Shown: positions 16,484 to 25,811, numbered from the stretch's first letter. The stretch is DNA of 47,504 nt from Spirochaetaceae bacterium (GCA_028820215.1 JAPPKD010000005.1:1-47504), one strand, 5' to 3'. Notes: generated by a model not told the origin, from the sequence alone. Numbers and translations: made by a program.

Positions 16484-16731
16484 CAACCGTACAGATGACG
16501 ATGGATTCCGAGTTGCTTGCCAGGGTCGACCAGGTCGCCAGGAAGCTCCGCACCACCAGGTCCTCGTTCACCCGCGACGCTCTCCGTTCGGCACTGCAGC
16601 GGCACGAGGAGGCAGAGCTCGAGGCGCGTCATGTCGCCGGCTACCGGCAGCACCCGACATCCGCAGGGGAATTCGACGTTGCTGAAGGGGATCGCGCGTG
16701 GGGTGACAATCCCTGGAACGACAGCGAATGA
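16480..16731 (+). CDS. Ribbon-helix-helix antitoxin of a MazF/PemK-type module
   Basis: The 83-residue protein starts with the RHH strand PTVQMTMDSELLARVDQVAR and helix-turn TTRSSFTRDALRSALQRHEE, followed by a flexible acidic tail (AGEFDVAEGDRAWGDNPWND) that would wrap the toxin. This is the CopG/MazE-like arrangement. ATG 16456 in the same frame is possible, adding PIAIVIA encoded by the palindromic repeats; I prefer 16480. The toxin gene follows 22 bases later. The frame is continuous with the truncated dioxygenase upstream, so a fused product is conceivable but unlikely. Confidence 0.8.
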   Translation: MPTVQMTMDSELLARVDQVARKLRTTRSSFTRDALRSALQRHEEAELEARHVAGYRQHPTSAGEFDVAEGDRAWGDNPWNDSE

Positions 16732-16753
16732 CCGGCTACGCCGAAGGTTACCG

Positions 16754-17068
16754 ATGAAGCGCGCGGAGGTCCGTTGGTATCGATTCGCGTCACCGGACAA
16801 GCGGAGACCTGTTCTGATCCTGACGCGCGACTCGATCATTCCGTTCCTGGGGGAGGTGACCGTGGCACCCATCACCACGCGGGTCCGCGACATCCCGAGC
16901 GAAGTGGCCCTCTCCGTGGAGGAAGGATTGCCGCGCGAGTGCGCCGTGAACTGCGACCACGTCCAGACCGTGCAGCGAAGCAAGCTCGGTGCCCTGATCA
17001 CGACGATCCCGCCGCGGGTGATGGATCAGGTCGCGGCCGCGGTTCGGTTCGCGCTTGACTTGGGCTGA
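16754..17068 (+). CDS. MazF/PemK-family mRNA interferase toxin
   Basis: The 104-residue protein has the PemK/MazF SH3-like barrel: AEVRWYRF at the first strand, the conserved RRPVLILTRDS, the mid-strand VTVAPITT, and NCDHVQTVQRSKL before the last helix. Such toxins cleave mRNA at short sequences and are held inactive by the antitoxin encoded just upstream. AAGG lies 6 bases before ATG 16754. The reading frame extends upstream past this ATG but overlaps the antitoxin and is not real. The nearby enolase-superfamily gene begins 30 bases after the stop. Confidence 0.87.
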   Translation: MKRAEVRWYRFASPDKRRPVLILTRDSIIPFLGEVTVAPITTRVRDIPSEVALSVEEGLPRECAVNCDHVQTVQRSKLGALITTIPPRVMDQVAAAVRFALDLG

Positions 17069-17097
17069 CTGACGAGCACGCTGCCACCCGGAACCGT

Positions 17098-18663
17098 ATG
17101 TCGCTGAACGTCGATACGATCTCCTTTCGCACGCGATGGATGCGGACCCGCTTTCCGTTCCGGTACGGGATCGCTTCCATGACCGAGTTGCCGCACGTGT
17201 TCGTGGTGCTGCGCGGCTCGGTGGACGGAACCGCGTGTGCCGGTCTCGCCGCCGAGGGACTGCCGCCGAAGTGGTTCACCAAGGACCCGGGCACGCGCTT
17301 CGAGGAGGATCTGCCGGCGATGGTACGGGTGATCCGGCACGCCGCCGACCTGGTCACCGGTTCCGTCCACGATTCGGCGTTCGCACTCTGGCAGCGGTTG
17401 CACTCGGAGCAGGCGGATTGGGCCGGCAGGCAGGAGATCCCCCCGCTGCTGGCCCATCTGGGGACCAGCCTGATGGAACGGGCGGCGATCGACGCCTTCT
17501 GCCGCGGGAGCGGGACCACCTTCGCGCGCGCCGTGCACGACAACCTGCTCGCCGTCGAGCTCGGCGCGATCCATCCGGAGCTGGCGGGGAGCCGGCCGGC
17601 CGACTGGCTGCCCGCGCCGCTCCCGTCGGTCGTCGCCCGTCACACGGTCGGCCTGGGAGACCCTTTGCTGCGCGACCAGATCGCAGAGGAGGAACGCGTC
17701 GCCGACGGATTGCCACATGCCCTGGCGGAGGCCGCGGCGGCGTACGGGCTGAAGCACTTCAAGATCAAGGTGTCCGGGCGGCTGGAGACGGACATTCCGC
17801 GGCTGCGTGCAGTGGCCGAGGTGCTCGAAGCCGCATCGCCCGGCTTCCGCTTCACCCTGGACGGCAACGAACAGTACGGGGACGTCGCCACCTTCCGCGA
17901 GCACTGGGAGGCGTACCGGGACGAGCCGGCGCTCCGGTCGCTGTTCGACGGCGAACGGCTCCTGTTCGTGGAGCAGCCGCTGCACCGCGACATGGCGCTG
18001 AGCGGCGGTGTCGGCAAGGCGCTGGCGTCCTGGCCGGAGGCGCCGCCGATGATCATCGACGAGTCGGACGCAGAACTGGATTCGCTGCGCCTCGCGCTGG
18101 AGCTGGGGTACCGGGGAACGAGCCACAAGAACTGCAAGGGAGTGATCAAGGGCATGGCGAACCGCTGCCTGATCGAGTGGCACCGGCGCAACCGGCCGGA
18201 TGCCGGGCCGTGGGTCATGAGCGGCGAGGACCTCGCCAACGTCGGGCCGGTGGCGCTGCTCAACGACCTGGCCGCGATGGCCGTCCTGGGCATCGGCGAC
18301 GTGGAGCGCAACGGCCACCACTACCTGGCAGGGCTCGGCATGTTCCCGGAAGCGCTGCAGGCCGCGGTGTGCCGGGCGCATCCGGACCTCTATGCCATGC
18401 GACCGGAGGGATACGCGTCACTGCGGATCGCTGCAGGCCGCCTGTCCACCCGTAGCGTCCTGGCGTCCCCGTTTGGTCACGGTCTGGCACTCGACGATCA
18501 GACGCTTGCGATCCTGGGGGAGGAAGGACTGCCCGAGATCACGACCGACGGGCGGAGCATCGTGATCTCGCCGGCGGACTCGCATTCCGAGGCAGAGTTC
18601 CGCGCGTCTCTGGATCGCATCAACGAGAGGTTCGCACCAACGCTGAAGCGGCTTGCCGAATGA
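17098..18663 (+). CDS. Enolase-superfamily (mandelate racemase/muconate lactonizing-like) enzyme
   Basis: The 521-residue protein carries the superfamily catalytic set: K222-I-K224 in HFKIKVSG, metal ligand D255 in FTLDGNEQY, E292 in LFVEQPLH, D321 in MIIDESDAE, then TSHKNCKG and MSGEDLANVG at the barrel end. Members abstract a proton next to a carboxylate, typically dehydrating or epimerising sugar acids. It is longer than the usual 370-430 residues, with extra material in the capping domain and at the C-terminus. The TGA overlaps the Doc toxin start (ATGA). Substrate unknown; it would fit the sugar-acid theme of the 10-14 kb operon. Confidence 0.85.
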   Translation: MSLNVDTISFRTRWMRTRFPFRYGIASMTELPHVFVVLRGSVDGTACAGLAAEGLPPKWFTKDPGTRFEEDLPAMVRVIRHAADLVTGSVHDSAFALWQRLHSEQADWAGRQEIPPLLAHLGTSLMERAAIDAFCRGSGTTFARAVHDNLLAVELGAIHPELAGSRPADWLPAPLPSVVARHTVGLGDPLLRDQIAEEERVADGLPHALAEAAAAYGLKHFKIKVSGRLETDIPRLRAVAEVLEAASPGFRFTLDGNEQYGDVATFREHWEAYRDEPALRSLFDGERLLFVEQPLHRDMALSGGVGKALASWPEAPPMIIDESDAELDSLRLALELGYRGTSHKNCKGVIKGMANRCLIEWHRRNRPDAGPWVMSGEDLANVGPVALLNDLAAMAVLGIGDVERNGHHYLAGLGMFPEALQAAVCRAHPDLYAMRPEGYASLRIAAGRLSTRSVLASPFGHGLALDDQTLAILGEEGLPEITTDGRSIVISPADSHSEAEFRASLDRINERFAPTLKRLAE

Positions 18664-19079
18664 GATGGAGCCCTCCCCGGTTCCTTACCCTCGCCGAGGT
18701 GCTGTCGACTCTGCAGGACCAGACAACGCGCTACGGAGGTGAGTTCGGCGTCCGCGATCTGGGATTGGCCAGCTCCGCCATAGCGGCACCCCAGGTTTCG
18801 TTCGGCGGTCACCTTCTCCACGGAGATCTGTTCGGGCTAGCTGCCGCATACGCTTTTCACCTGTGTCAGAACCATCCGTTCGTCGATGGCAACAAGCGCG
18901 TCGCGTTGGCCTCCGCGCTCGTGTTTCTCGATCTCAACGGCATTCGAATCACCGATCCGAAGGGGACGCTCTATCCACTCATGATGGCGGTGGCGCGTGG
19001 CGAGATGAGCAAGTCCGAGATCGCTTACACACTCCGCGAGTTGTCGGAGCCGCGGAACACGCCGCGGAAAGCACCATGA
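18660..19079 (+). CDS. doc: Doc-type (Fic-fold) toxin
   Basis: The 139-residue protein has the Fic/Doc core motif HPFVDGNKR at residues 72-80 in its central helix, preceded by HGDLFGLAAAYAFHLCQ and followed by ASALVFLDLNGI. Doc proteins phosphorylate EF-Tu and stop translation; their Phd antitoxin normally lies directly upstream. Here the gene upstream is an enolase-superfamily enzyme whose stop overlaps the doc start (ATGA), and no Phd-like gene is visible, so the toxin appears orphaned. It converges with vapC at 19105. Confidence 0.87.
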   Translation: MRWSPPRFLTLAEVLSTLQDQTTRYGGEFGVRDLGLASSAIAAPQVSFGGHLLHGDLFGLAAAYAFHLCQNHPFVDGNKRVALASALVFLDLNGIRITDPKGTLYPLMMAVARGEMSKSEIAYTLRELSEPRNTPRKAP

Positions 19080-19104
19080 TGTCGCAACCTGACTGAATGT
19101 CCGC

Positions 19105-19548
19105 CTATGCGTGCGACTCTGACGTGAGCGGATTCACCCAGCGGACACCGGCGAAGCGACTGAAGTCCGCGTCGTTGGAATAGACCTCGCCGCCATACTC
19201 CACGGCGTGGGCGGCAATCTGAACGTCCGTCGTCAGGTTCCCGCCGGTTCCCAGGGTCGTCAGCAGCCGGAACGCCGTGTCCAGGTGGCGGGTGCCCGGC
19301 ACCAGGAACATCACGTGTGCCCGACCAAGCCAGCGTTGCACCCGTTCGATCGCGTCCTCCACCGACAAGGGGTCGACGAGCACCCGGCGGTTCGTTGCGA
19401 GGCGGATGAACCCGAACAGACACACGGCGGCAATGCCGACCTGACGCTCGCCGTTCATCACCTGCTCCCACCAGCGGCGCGCCGACTCGTGCTGTGGGAA
19501 TGCGTCGATTTCCGCGTACAGCATGAGGTTGACGTCGGGGACGATCAC
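19105..19548 (-). CDS. vapC: VapC-type PIN-domain ribonuclease toxin
   Basis: The 147-residue PIN protein has acidic residues at D5 (IVPDVNLMLYA), D108 (LTTDVQIAAHA) and D126/D128 (YSNDADFSRF), with the middle strand CLFGFIRLATNRRVL. These coordinate Mg for RNA cleavage, often of tRNA or rRNA. The start overlaps the stop of vapB by 4 bases (ATGA-type, 19545-19548), so the antitoxin is translated first. No oddities. Confidence 0.9.
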   Translation of the reverse strand: MIVPDVNLMLYAEIDAFPQHESARRWWEQVMNGERQVGIAAVCLFGFIRLATNRRVLVDPLSVEDAIERVQRWLGRAHVMFLVPGTRHLDTAFRLLTTLGTGGNLTTDVQIAAHAVEYGGEVYSNDADFSRFAGVRWVNPLTSESHA

Positions 19549-19811
19549 CGCTTCGCCCGCAGCTTCTCGATCACCGCATCATCCTCCAGCTCGTCGACCA
19601 GCTTGTTGAACGATGCGACGTCGATGCCGGGCCGCAGAGACGTCCTGTGAGGCTGGACGCGGAATACCCCCTGACGTGCCGCCGCGGTCGAAGGCGCCAG
19701 ACCCTTGCGAATTGCTTCGTTGACGACCTGCTTGAACGGCTTTCGCTGCCGGTGCGCCTCTTCCGTGAGCAACCGGGCAACATCGGAGTCGAGCGTCAAG
19801 GTGGTTCTCAT
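19545..19811 (-). CDS. vapB: VapB-type ribbon-helix-helix antitoxin
   Basis: The 88-residue protein begins MRTTLTLDSDVARLLTEEAH and continues PFKQVVNEAIRKGL, the strand-helix-helix of RHH antitoxins, with a C-terminal acidic helix (FNKLVDELEDDAV) that blocks the PIN active site. It is first in the vapBC operon. It lies divergent from the ankyrin gene at 19880, with 68 bases between the starts that would hold its autoregulated promoter. Confidence 0.88.
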   Translation of the reverse strand: MRTTLTLDSDVARLLTEEAHRQRKPFKQVVNEAIRKGLAPSTAAARQGVFRVQPHRTSLRPGIDVASFNKLVDELEDDAVIEKLRAKR

Positions 19812-19879
19812 TCAGGCATCATGATGCCCCACTCCTCAGGCGTCAACGTCGCAAGCCGGAGTAACATTCGCGACGCACC

Positions 19880-21307
19880 ATGAAATCGAATCAGGGCGAG
19901 GCGGCGCGGTTCCTGGATCTGGCATGCCTGACCTACGGCAACGACTCGACGGACAGGGTCGATCGCGCCAGGCGGATGTTGGCTGACCGGCCGTCGCTGG
20001 CGGCGGTCGATGCGCACACGGCCGCCGCGACGGGCGACGTGGAGGCACTGCGACGGATCCTGGGCGGAGACGCACGCCGCGCATCCGCGAGCGGGGGGCC
20101 GCGCAGGTGGCCGCCGCTGCTCTACCTCTGCTACTCGCGCGTGACCGAGCAGCTTCCCGAAGCGGACGCCATCGGCGCCGCCCGGCTGCTGATCGAGCAC
20201 GGCGCCGACCCCAACGCCCACTTCATGTGGGGGCGAACGTACCGGTTCACGGCCCTCACCGGCGCGATGGGCGAAGGCGAGGGCGGCATCGCCAGCCAGC
20301 CGCCGCATCCGCATGCCCGGGAGCTGGCCGAGCTGCTGCTCGACGCGGGGGCGGATCCCAACGACGCCCAGGGGCTCTACAACACCATGTTCCGGCCCGA
20401 CAACCGCTGGCTGCACCTGCTCCTGGACAGCGGGCTTACCGCCCGGGACAGGATCAACTGGAAGACCGGGAACAGGGTCGGAACCCTCGACTTCCTGCTC
20501 GGTCACGCGGCGACCAGGGGCTTCGCCGACCGGGTCGAGCTGTTGCTCCGGCACGGCGCCGATCCGCGCGGCAGCAGCTACTACAACGGCCGGACCCATT
20601 ACGAGAACGCGCTGTTGCACGGCTTCGGGGACGTCGCCGCGTTGCTGCGGCGCGCCGGCGCCACGCCGACGGAGCTGAGCCCGGAAGACCGTTTTCGGGC
20701 CGCCTGCATGAGCGGCGACGAGGATGCCGCGCGCGCCGCTCTCGACGCTGCGCCGCAGAGCCTGAGCGGCCCCGAGCCGTTGCACACGGCCGCCTCGCTG
20801 GGCAACGTGGACGCGGTGCGGTCCCTGCTGAATCTGGGCGCGGATCCGAACGCCACCGCGAAGGACGGCACGACCGCGCTGCACCACGCCGGGTGGAACG
20901 ATCGGCGGGAGGTCGCCGAGGTTCTGGTCGCGCACGGGGCGCGGCCGCTGCGCGACGCCGATCACGGATCGTCGCCGGCAGGATGGGCCGACCACGCCGG
21001 CCATGCCGCCATCCGCGACTACCTGCTCGACCACTGCACCGACGGCCTCGACCTGGTCTCCTTCGGCAGGGCCGTGGCGCTGCAACGCTACCTGTCGGAG
21101 CACCCCGGCTTTGCGACAAGCGTGACTCCGGGCGGGGGCTCGCCCCTCCATCACCTCCGCGACGACATCGACGATCTCGAACCGGTCGTGGACGCGCTCC
21201 TGAAGGCCGGCGCCGACCTCGGCGCCCGCGACTCCCGGAAGGAGACGGCATACCAGAGCGCGGTACGGCGCGGCGAGCACGCGGTCGCGGCTCTGCTGTC
21301 CCGGTGA
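19880..21307 (+). CDS. Ankyrin-repeat protein
   Basis: The 475-residue protein has degenerate ankyrin repeats throughout, recognisable by AARLLIEHGADPNAHF, LAELLLDAGADPNDAQ, RVELLLRHGADPRG, AVRSLLNLGADPNATAKDG, TALHHAGWNDRREVAEVLVA and VVDALLKAGADLGARD. There is no signal peptide or membrane span. Ankyrin proteins bind other proteins; they are numerous in host-associated bacteria, where some are secreted effectors. No secretion gene is nearby. It ends 10 bases from the convergent end of the LamG array, leaving no room for an intergenic terminator. Confidence 0.88.
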   Translation: MKSNQGEAARFLDLACLTYGNDSTDRVDRARRMLADRPSLAAVDAHTAAATGDVEALRRILGGDARRASASGGPRRWPPLLYLCYSRVTEQLPEADAIGAARLLIEHGADPNAHFMWGRTYRFTALTGAMGEGEGGIASQPPHPHARELAELLLDAGADPNDAQGLYNTMFRPDNRWLHLLLDSGLTARDRINWKTGNRVGTLDFLLGHAATRGFADRVELLLRHGADPRGSSYYNGRTHYENALLHGFGDVAALLRRAGATPTELSPEDRFRAACMSGDEDAARAALDAAPQSLSGPEPLHTAASLGNVDAVRSLLNLGADPNATAKDGTTALHHAGWNDRREVAEVLVAHGARPLRDADHGSSPAGWADHAGHAAIRDYLLDHCTDGLDLVSFGRAVALQRYLSEHPGFATSVTPGGGSPLHHLRDDIDDLEPVVDALLKAGADLGARDSRKETAYQSAVRRGEHAVAALLSR

Positions 21308-21317
21308 AGATGCCCGC

Positions 21318-23549
21318 TCAATACCGTCGCACGCCCGAGATGCGGATCTCTCCGATCTGGCCGAAGAAGTTGCCCCAGCCCAGGTAGTTGAACCCGCCTC
21401 CGTACTTGGCGTAGCCCGTCAGGCGGGTGAACACGCTGAACTGGCAATCGTGCTCCCGGTCGTTGACCAGAGCGCGGCCGTCGGCGTTCCGCATCCGCCA
21501 GATCGGCGTGCCGTCCAGGAACAGCTCGTGCACGTCCTCGGCATAGCTGTACTGCCAGGCCACGTGGTGCCACTCCGTGTCGGTGATCCCGACCTCCTCC
21601 CGCTCGGCGACGATGCCGCGCGGGCGCATCCACGGATGCAGGTTCTTCCAGGTGTGGTCACGGCTCTGAAAGTGGACGCCGGGGGCCATACCGGCATCGG
21701 GTGAGTTGAGGTCGGACAGGTACAGCTCCCAGACGCCCTGCTCCCGGGTGTCGTAGGTCCCGCAGATGTGGCCGTAGTCGAATCGCTTCAGGGGACGGTC
21801 CCCGAACCCCTGCCACGGCCCGCCCCGGCGCACCCAGGCTTCCACCGTCCACTCCCGGGTGCACGTCTTCAGATCGAGCTCCGGAACCGATTCGTACGCG
21901 GCCCTGGCCTCCGGCAGCGAGCCCCACTCCCTGCCGATGTTCACGTAGCCGTGCTCGCCGTGCCCGGTCTCCTGCGGGAACCTTCCGTCGCGGCCCGGCC
22001 AGCGCAGCCTCCGGTCGCCGCCGATGTTCGTGTAGGTCAGCGTCATCGTCCGGTCTCCCTTGACGCGTTCCTCGAACAGCCGCCCGTCCGGCCCCTGCCA
22101 GTCGTAGAGCGCCACCGTGTGCTCGTCGGACCCTATGACCTGCAGGTGCTCGGGCAGCACCCTGAGGAGCAGCTCGCCGCGATCGCTCAAGCCGTTCGCG
22201 TCCGTCACCTGGACCGACAGCCGCGAGCGGCCCGCTTCGACGGGCGTCCCCGAGAGGTGTCCCGCCCTGCCGTCGAAGCTCAGGCCTGCCGGAACGGCCC
22301 CCGCAACCTGCCACGTCAGCGGGTCGGCCATGTGCTCGGTGGTCAGCGCGGCCTGGTAGGCCGCACCGACGCAGGCAGTGGGCAGCGATTCGGTGAGCAG
22401 CCGGCCTCCCCGCACCGTAAACGAAAAGGCATGGCCGTCGGTCGCTCCGTCTTCGTCCCGCGCACCGATGGTCACCTGGCGGGACTCCACCGTCTCCGCG
22501 GGCGTCCCTCGAATCACGCCGGTTCCGGTGTCGAACGCCAGCCCTGCCGGCAGGCTCCCCTCCTTCGTCTCCCAGGAGACCGCGCCGGCAGCCGCATCCG
22601 TGCCCAGCCGAACCTCGTAGGGGATCCCCAGTCCCGCTTCGGGCGGCTTCTGGCGGATGACGGTCAGCCGGTCCGTCACCGGGTAGCGCATGACGCTCGA
22701 GATCCGGAGCTCGTCGATCTCGCCGTCCATGTTGCCCATTTCCAGGCCCGCTCTGATGACCGGATCCCGCGAGTGAGAAACGCCTCCCACGCAGAAGGGG
22801 ATGTCGCATCGCTCGGCATCGTTGACGACGATGCGATTCGAAGCGTGTCCGGGGGCCGGTAGCTGCACTTGGCGGACGAGCGTGCCGTCCACCAGCACGT
22901 AGTTCATCTGGTCGCGGTGGCGGAACTGCCAGGCCACGTGATGCCAGCCGGTGTCGCGGAACCGTCCCCGGTCCTCATCCAGCCAGCCGAACGGGGCTGA
23001 GGGCCCGAGGCTGCTGCTGGTGTCGTGGTTCGGATCTCGGCCCACCCAGCCCATGAATCGCGCTCCGGCTATGAGTCCGTCCTCGCGGGTACCACGGGTG
23101 GCGCCGTTGCGGAGGATGAAGCTCCATCCGCCGCGCATCCCGCGTGGAAGGCTGAAGCCTTCCTCGTCGGTCCCGCAGATGAAGGCGTAGGTGTGTCCAT
23201 CTTCCTCGGGATCCCTCCTCCCCTCCGTGCGGCTCCACTGGCCCCGGTCCTTGCCGCCGGGCCCGGTGTAACGAACCCACGCTTCGACCGTCCACTCCTC
23301 CGTGCAGGTCCGCAACTGCAGCTTGTCGTGGTTCGCAGGACCGATCCGGAGATTCGCGTCGCTGCGCTCGAACCGCGCCGTGGACCCGAAGCCCGGCCGG
23401 CTGCCCCACAGCGACCGCCCGCCGGACCGCAGCGTCAGCTCCGGATCGCCGCACGCGTCATGCGTTTCGTTCCCCTCACCTTCGTCGAAGTGATAGAGCG
23501 CCACCGTGTGCCCGTCGGGCTCGAACGGCCTGGTCCAATCGGAGCTCAT
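21318..23549 (-). CDS. LamG array protein 1 (subtype A): LamG / Ig-like / Ig-like / LamG
   Basis: 743 residues in four modules. LamG-like 1 (about 12-295) runs from HTVALYHFDEGEG through EEWTVEAWVRY and GWHHVAWQF to GEIDELRISSVMRYP. Two putative Ig (He_PIG) domains follow (303-379, LPAGLAFDTGTGVIRGTP; 381-465, VPAGLSFDGRAGHLSGTP). LamG-like 2 (475-743) runs from HTVALYDWQG through REWTVEAWVRR and EWHHVAWQY to the end at GEIRISGVRRY. Cysteines at 33, 82, 125 and 248 recur in module 1 and at 563, 596 and 702 in module 2. There is no signal peptide or membrane span. LamG modules bind glycans or proteins; the ligand is unknown. It is the last gene of the array, with GGAGGGAG before its ATG and a start 18 bases after the end of gene 2. 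Confidence 0.88.
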   Translation of the reverse strand: MSSDWTRPFEPDGHTVALYHFDEGEGNETHDACGDPELTLRSGGRSLWGSRPGFGSTARFERSDANLRIGPANHDKLQLRTCTEEWTVEAWVRYTGPGGKDRGQWSRTEGRRDPEEDGHTYAFICGTDEEGFSLPRGMRGGWSFILRNGATRGTREDGLIAGARFMGWVGRDPNHDTSSSLGPSAPFGWLDEDRGRFRDTGWHHVAWQFRHRDQMNYVLVDGTLVRQVQLPAPGHASNRIVVNDAERCDIPFCVGGVSHSRDPVIRAGLEMGNMDGEIDELRISSVMRYPVTDRLTVIRQKPPEAGLGIPYEVRLGTDAAAGAVSWETKEGSLPAGLAFDTGTGVIRGTPAETVESRQVTIGARDEDGATDGHAFSFTVRGGRLLTESLPTACVGAAYQAALTTEHMADPLTWQVAGAVPAGLSFDGRAGHLSGTPVEAGRSRLSVQVTDANGLSDRGELLLRVLPEHLQVIGSDEHTVALYDWQGPDGRLFEERVKGDRTMTLTYTNIGGDRRLRWPGRDGRFPQETGHGEHGYVNIGREWGSLPEARAAYESVPELDLKTCTREWTVEAWVRRGGPWQGFGDRPLKRFDYGHICGTYDTREQGVWELYLSDLNSPDAGMAPGVHFQSRDHTWKNLHPWMRPRGIVAEREEVGITDTEWHHVAWQYSYAEDVHELFLDGTPIWRMRNADGRALVNDREHDCQFSVFTRLTGYAKYGGGFNYLGWGNFFGQIGEIRISGVRRY

Positions 23550-23567
23550 GTCCGCATCTCCCTCCGG

Positions 23568-25793
23568 TCAATACCGCCGGATGCTCGACAGGCGTATCTC
23601 GCCGATCTGGCCGAAGAAGTTGCCCCAGCCGGTGTAGTTGAACCCGCCGCCGTACTTGGCGTAGCCGGTCAGGCGGGTGATCACGCTGAACTGGCAGTCG
23701 TGCTCCCGGTCGTTGACCAGCGGGCGGCCGTCCACGTTCTGCATGCGCCAGATCGGCGTGCCGTCCAGGAACAGCTCGTGCACGTCCTCGCCGTAGCTGT
23801 ACTGCCACGCCACGTGGTGCCACTCCGTGTCGGTGATCCCGACCTCCTCCCGCTCGGCCACGATGCCGCGCGGGCGCATCCACGGATGCAGGTTCTTCCA
23901 GGTGTGGTCACGGCTCTGAAAGTGCACGCCCGGAGCCATGCCGGCATCGGGCGAGTTGAGGTCGGACAGGTACAACTCCCAGACCCCCTGCTCCCGGCTG
24001 TCGTAGGTCCCGCAGATGTGACCGTAGTCGAACCGCCTCAGGGGAAGGTCGCCGAATCCCTGCCACGGGCCGCCCCGGCGAACCCACGCTTCCACCGTCC
24101 ACTCCCGGGTGCAGGTCTTCAGGTCCAGCTCCGGAACCGATTCGTATTCGGCCCTGGCCTTCGGCAGCGAGCCCCACTCCGCGCCGATGTTGGCGTACCC
24201 GTGCTCGCCGTGTCCGGTGTCCAGCGGGAACCGTCCCTCCCGGCCGGGCCAGCAATGCCGGTGGTCGCCGCCCGTGTTCGTGTAGGTCAACGTCATCGTC
24301 CGGTCGCGGCTGACGCGTTCCTCGAACAGCCGGCCGTCCGGCCCCTGCCAGTCATAGAGCGCCACCGTGTGCTCGTCCGGGCCCATCACCCGCAGGTGGT
24401 CCGGAAGCACCCTGAGGAGCATCTCGGCGCGATCGCTCAGCCCGTTGGCGTCCGTCACCTGCACCGCAAGCCGGGAGCGTCCCGCCTCGACCGGAGTCCC
24501 CGCCAGGCACCCGGCCGTGCCGTCGAAGCTCATGCCTGCGGGAATGGCCCCCGACACCACCTCCCATGTAAGCGGGTTGGCCATATGCTCGGTGCTCAGC
24601 GCGGCCTGATAGGCCGTGCCCACGTAGGCGGTCGGCAGCGACTCGGTGACCAGCCGGCCGCGCCGCACCGTGAGTGAAAACGCATGATCGTCGGTCGCTC
24701 CGGCTTCGTCCCGCGCACCGATGGTCACCTGACGGGACTCCGCCGTCTCCGCGGGTGTCCCTCGAATCGCACCGGTGCCGGCGTCGAACGCCAACCCCGC
24801 CGGCAGGGTGCCCTCCGTCATCGCCCAGGAGACCCTGCCGGCAGCCGCCTCCGTGCCCAGCCGGGCCTCGTACGGGATCCGCAGCCCCGCTTCCGGAAGC
24901 TTGTCGCGGATGACGGCCATCCGGTCCGTCACCGGGTAGCGCATGACGCTCGAAATGCGCAGCTCGTCGATCTCGCCGTCCATGTTGCCCATCTCCAGGC
25001 CCGATACGACGACCGGATCGCGGGAATGAGGGATCCCGCCCACCAGGAAGGGAATGTCGCATCGGTCGGCGTCGTTGACGAGGATGCGATTCGAGGACTG
25101 GCCGGGGGCGGGAAGCCACACCTGCCGGACGACCTTGCCGTCCACCAGCAGGCAGTTCATCTGATCGCGGTAGCGGAACTGCCAGGCCACGTGGTGCCAG
25201 CCGGTGTCGCGGAACCGTCCCCGGTCCTCATCCAGCCAGCCGAACGAGGACGTGGGGGTGATCAGGATGCCGTGAATGGGCATCCTGCCCGACCAGCCCA
25301 GGAGCCGCGAGCCCGGCATGAGTCCGTCTTCCAGGGTGCCCGGCACGCCCGAGCAGTTGAGGTAGAAGCTCCAGCCGCCACGCATTCCGCTGGGCAGGCT
25401 GAAGCCTTCCTCGTCCGTGCCGCACAGGAACGCGTAGGTGTAGCGGCCCAGCAGGGCGTCATCTCCGCCGAACCGGGCCCACTCGACCCGGTCCCTGCCG
25501 CCGGGGCCGGTGTAGCGAACCCACGCTTCGACCGTCCACTCCTCCGTGCAGGTCCGCAACTGCAGCTTGTCGTGGTTCACGGGACCCATGCGGATGTTGC
25601 TGTCGCTGCGCTCGAAGCGCGCCGTGGACCCGAATCCCGGCCGGCTGCCCCATAGCGCCCGCCCGCGGGAACGCAACGTCAGCTCGGGATCGCCGCACGC
25701 ATCGTGGGCTTCGTCGCCTGAGCCTTCGTCGAAGTGGTAGAGCGCCACGGTGTGCGCGTCCGGCTCGAACGGCCTGGTCCAATCGGAACTCAT
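23568..25793 (-). CDS. LamG array protein 2 (subtype A)
   Basis: 741 residues with the same four modules as gene 1 and its closest relative: the two share long stretches in the C-terminal LamG such as FQSRDHTWKNLHPWMRPRGI. The main differences lie in the loop after GGWSFYL in LamG 1, which here reads NCSGVPGTLEDGLMPGSRLL and then a short hydrophobic run (GILITPTSSF). Ig-like units show LPAGLAFDAGTGAIRGTP and IPAGMSFDGTAGCLAGTP. ATG 25793 (MSSDW) is preferred to ATG 25808 because GGGAG lies 8 bases upstream of it. No signal peptide. Genes 1 and 2 look like a tandem duplication. Confidence 0.88.
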   Translation of the reverse strand: MSSDWTRPFEPDAHTVALYHFDEGSGDEAHDACGDPELTLRSRGRALWGSRPGFGSTARFERSDSNIRMGPVNHDKLQLRTCTEEWTVEAWVRYTGPGGRDRVEWARFGGDDALLGRYTYAFLCGTDEEGFSLPSGMRGGWSFYLNCSGVPGTLEDGLMPGSRLLGWSGRMPIHGILITPTSSFGWLDEDRGRFRDTGWHHVAWQFRYRDQMNCLLVDGKVVRQVWLPAPGQSSNRILVNDADRCDIPFLVGGIPHSRDPVVVSGLEMGNMDGEIDELRISSVMRYPVTDRMAVIRDKLPEAGLRIPYEARLGTEAAAGRVSWAMTEGTLPAGLAFDAGTGAIRGTPAETAESRQVTIGARDEAGATDDHAFSLTVRRGRLVTESLPTAYVGTAYQAALSTEHMANPLTWEVVSGAIPAGMSFDGTAGCLAGTPVEAGRSRLAVQVTDANGLSDRAEMLLRVLPDHLRVMGPDEHTVALYDWQGPDGRLFEERVSRDRTMTLTYTNTGGDHRHCWPGREGRFPLDTGHGEHGYANIGAEWGSLPKARAEYESVPELDLKTCTREWTVEAWVRRGGPWQGFGDLPLRRFDYGHICGTYDSREQGVWELYLSDLNSPDAGMAPGVHFQSRDHTWKNLHPWMRPRGIVAEREEVGITDTEWHHVAWQYSYGEDVHELFLDGTPIWRMQNVDGRPLVNDREHDCQFSVITRLTGYAKYGGGFNYTGWGNFFGQIGEIRLSSIRRY

Positions 25794-25811
25794 GTTCTCA
25801 TCTCCCATCGG

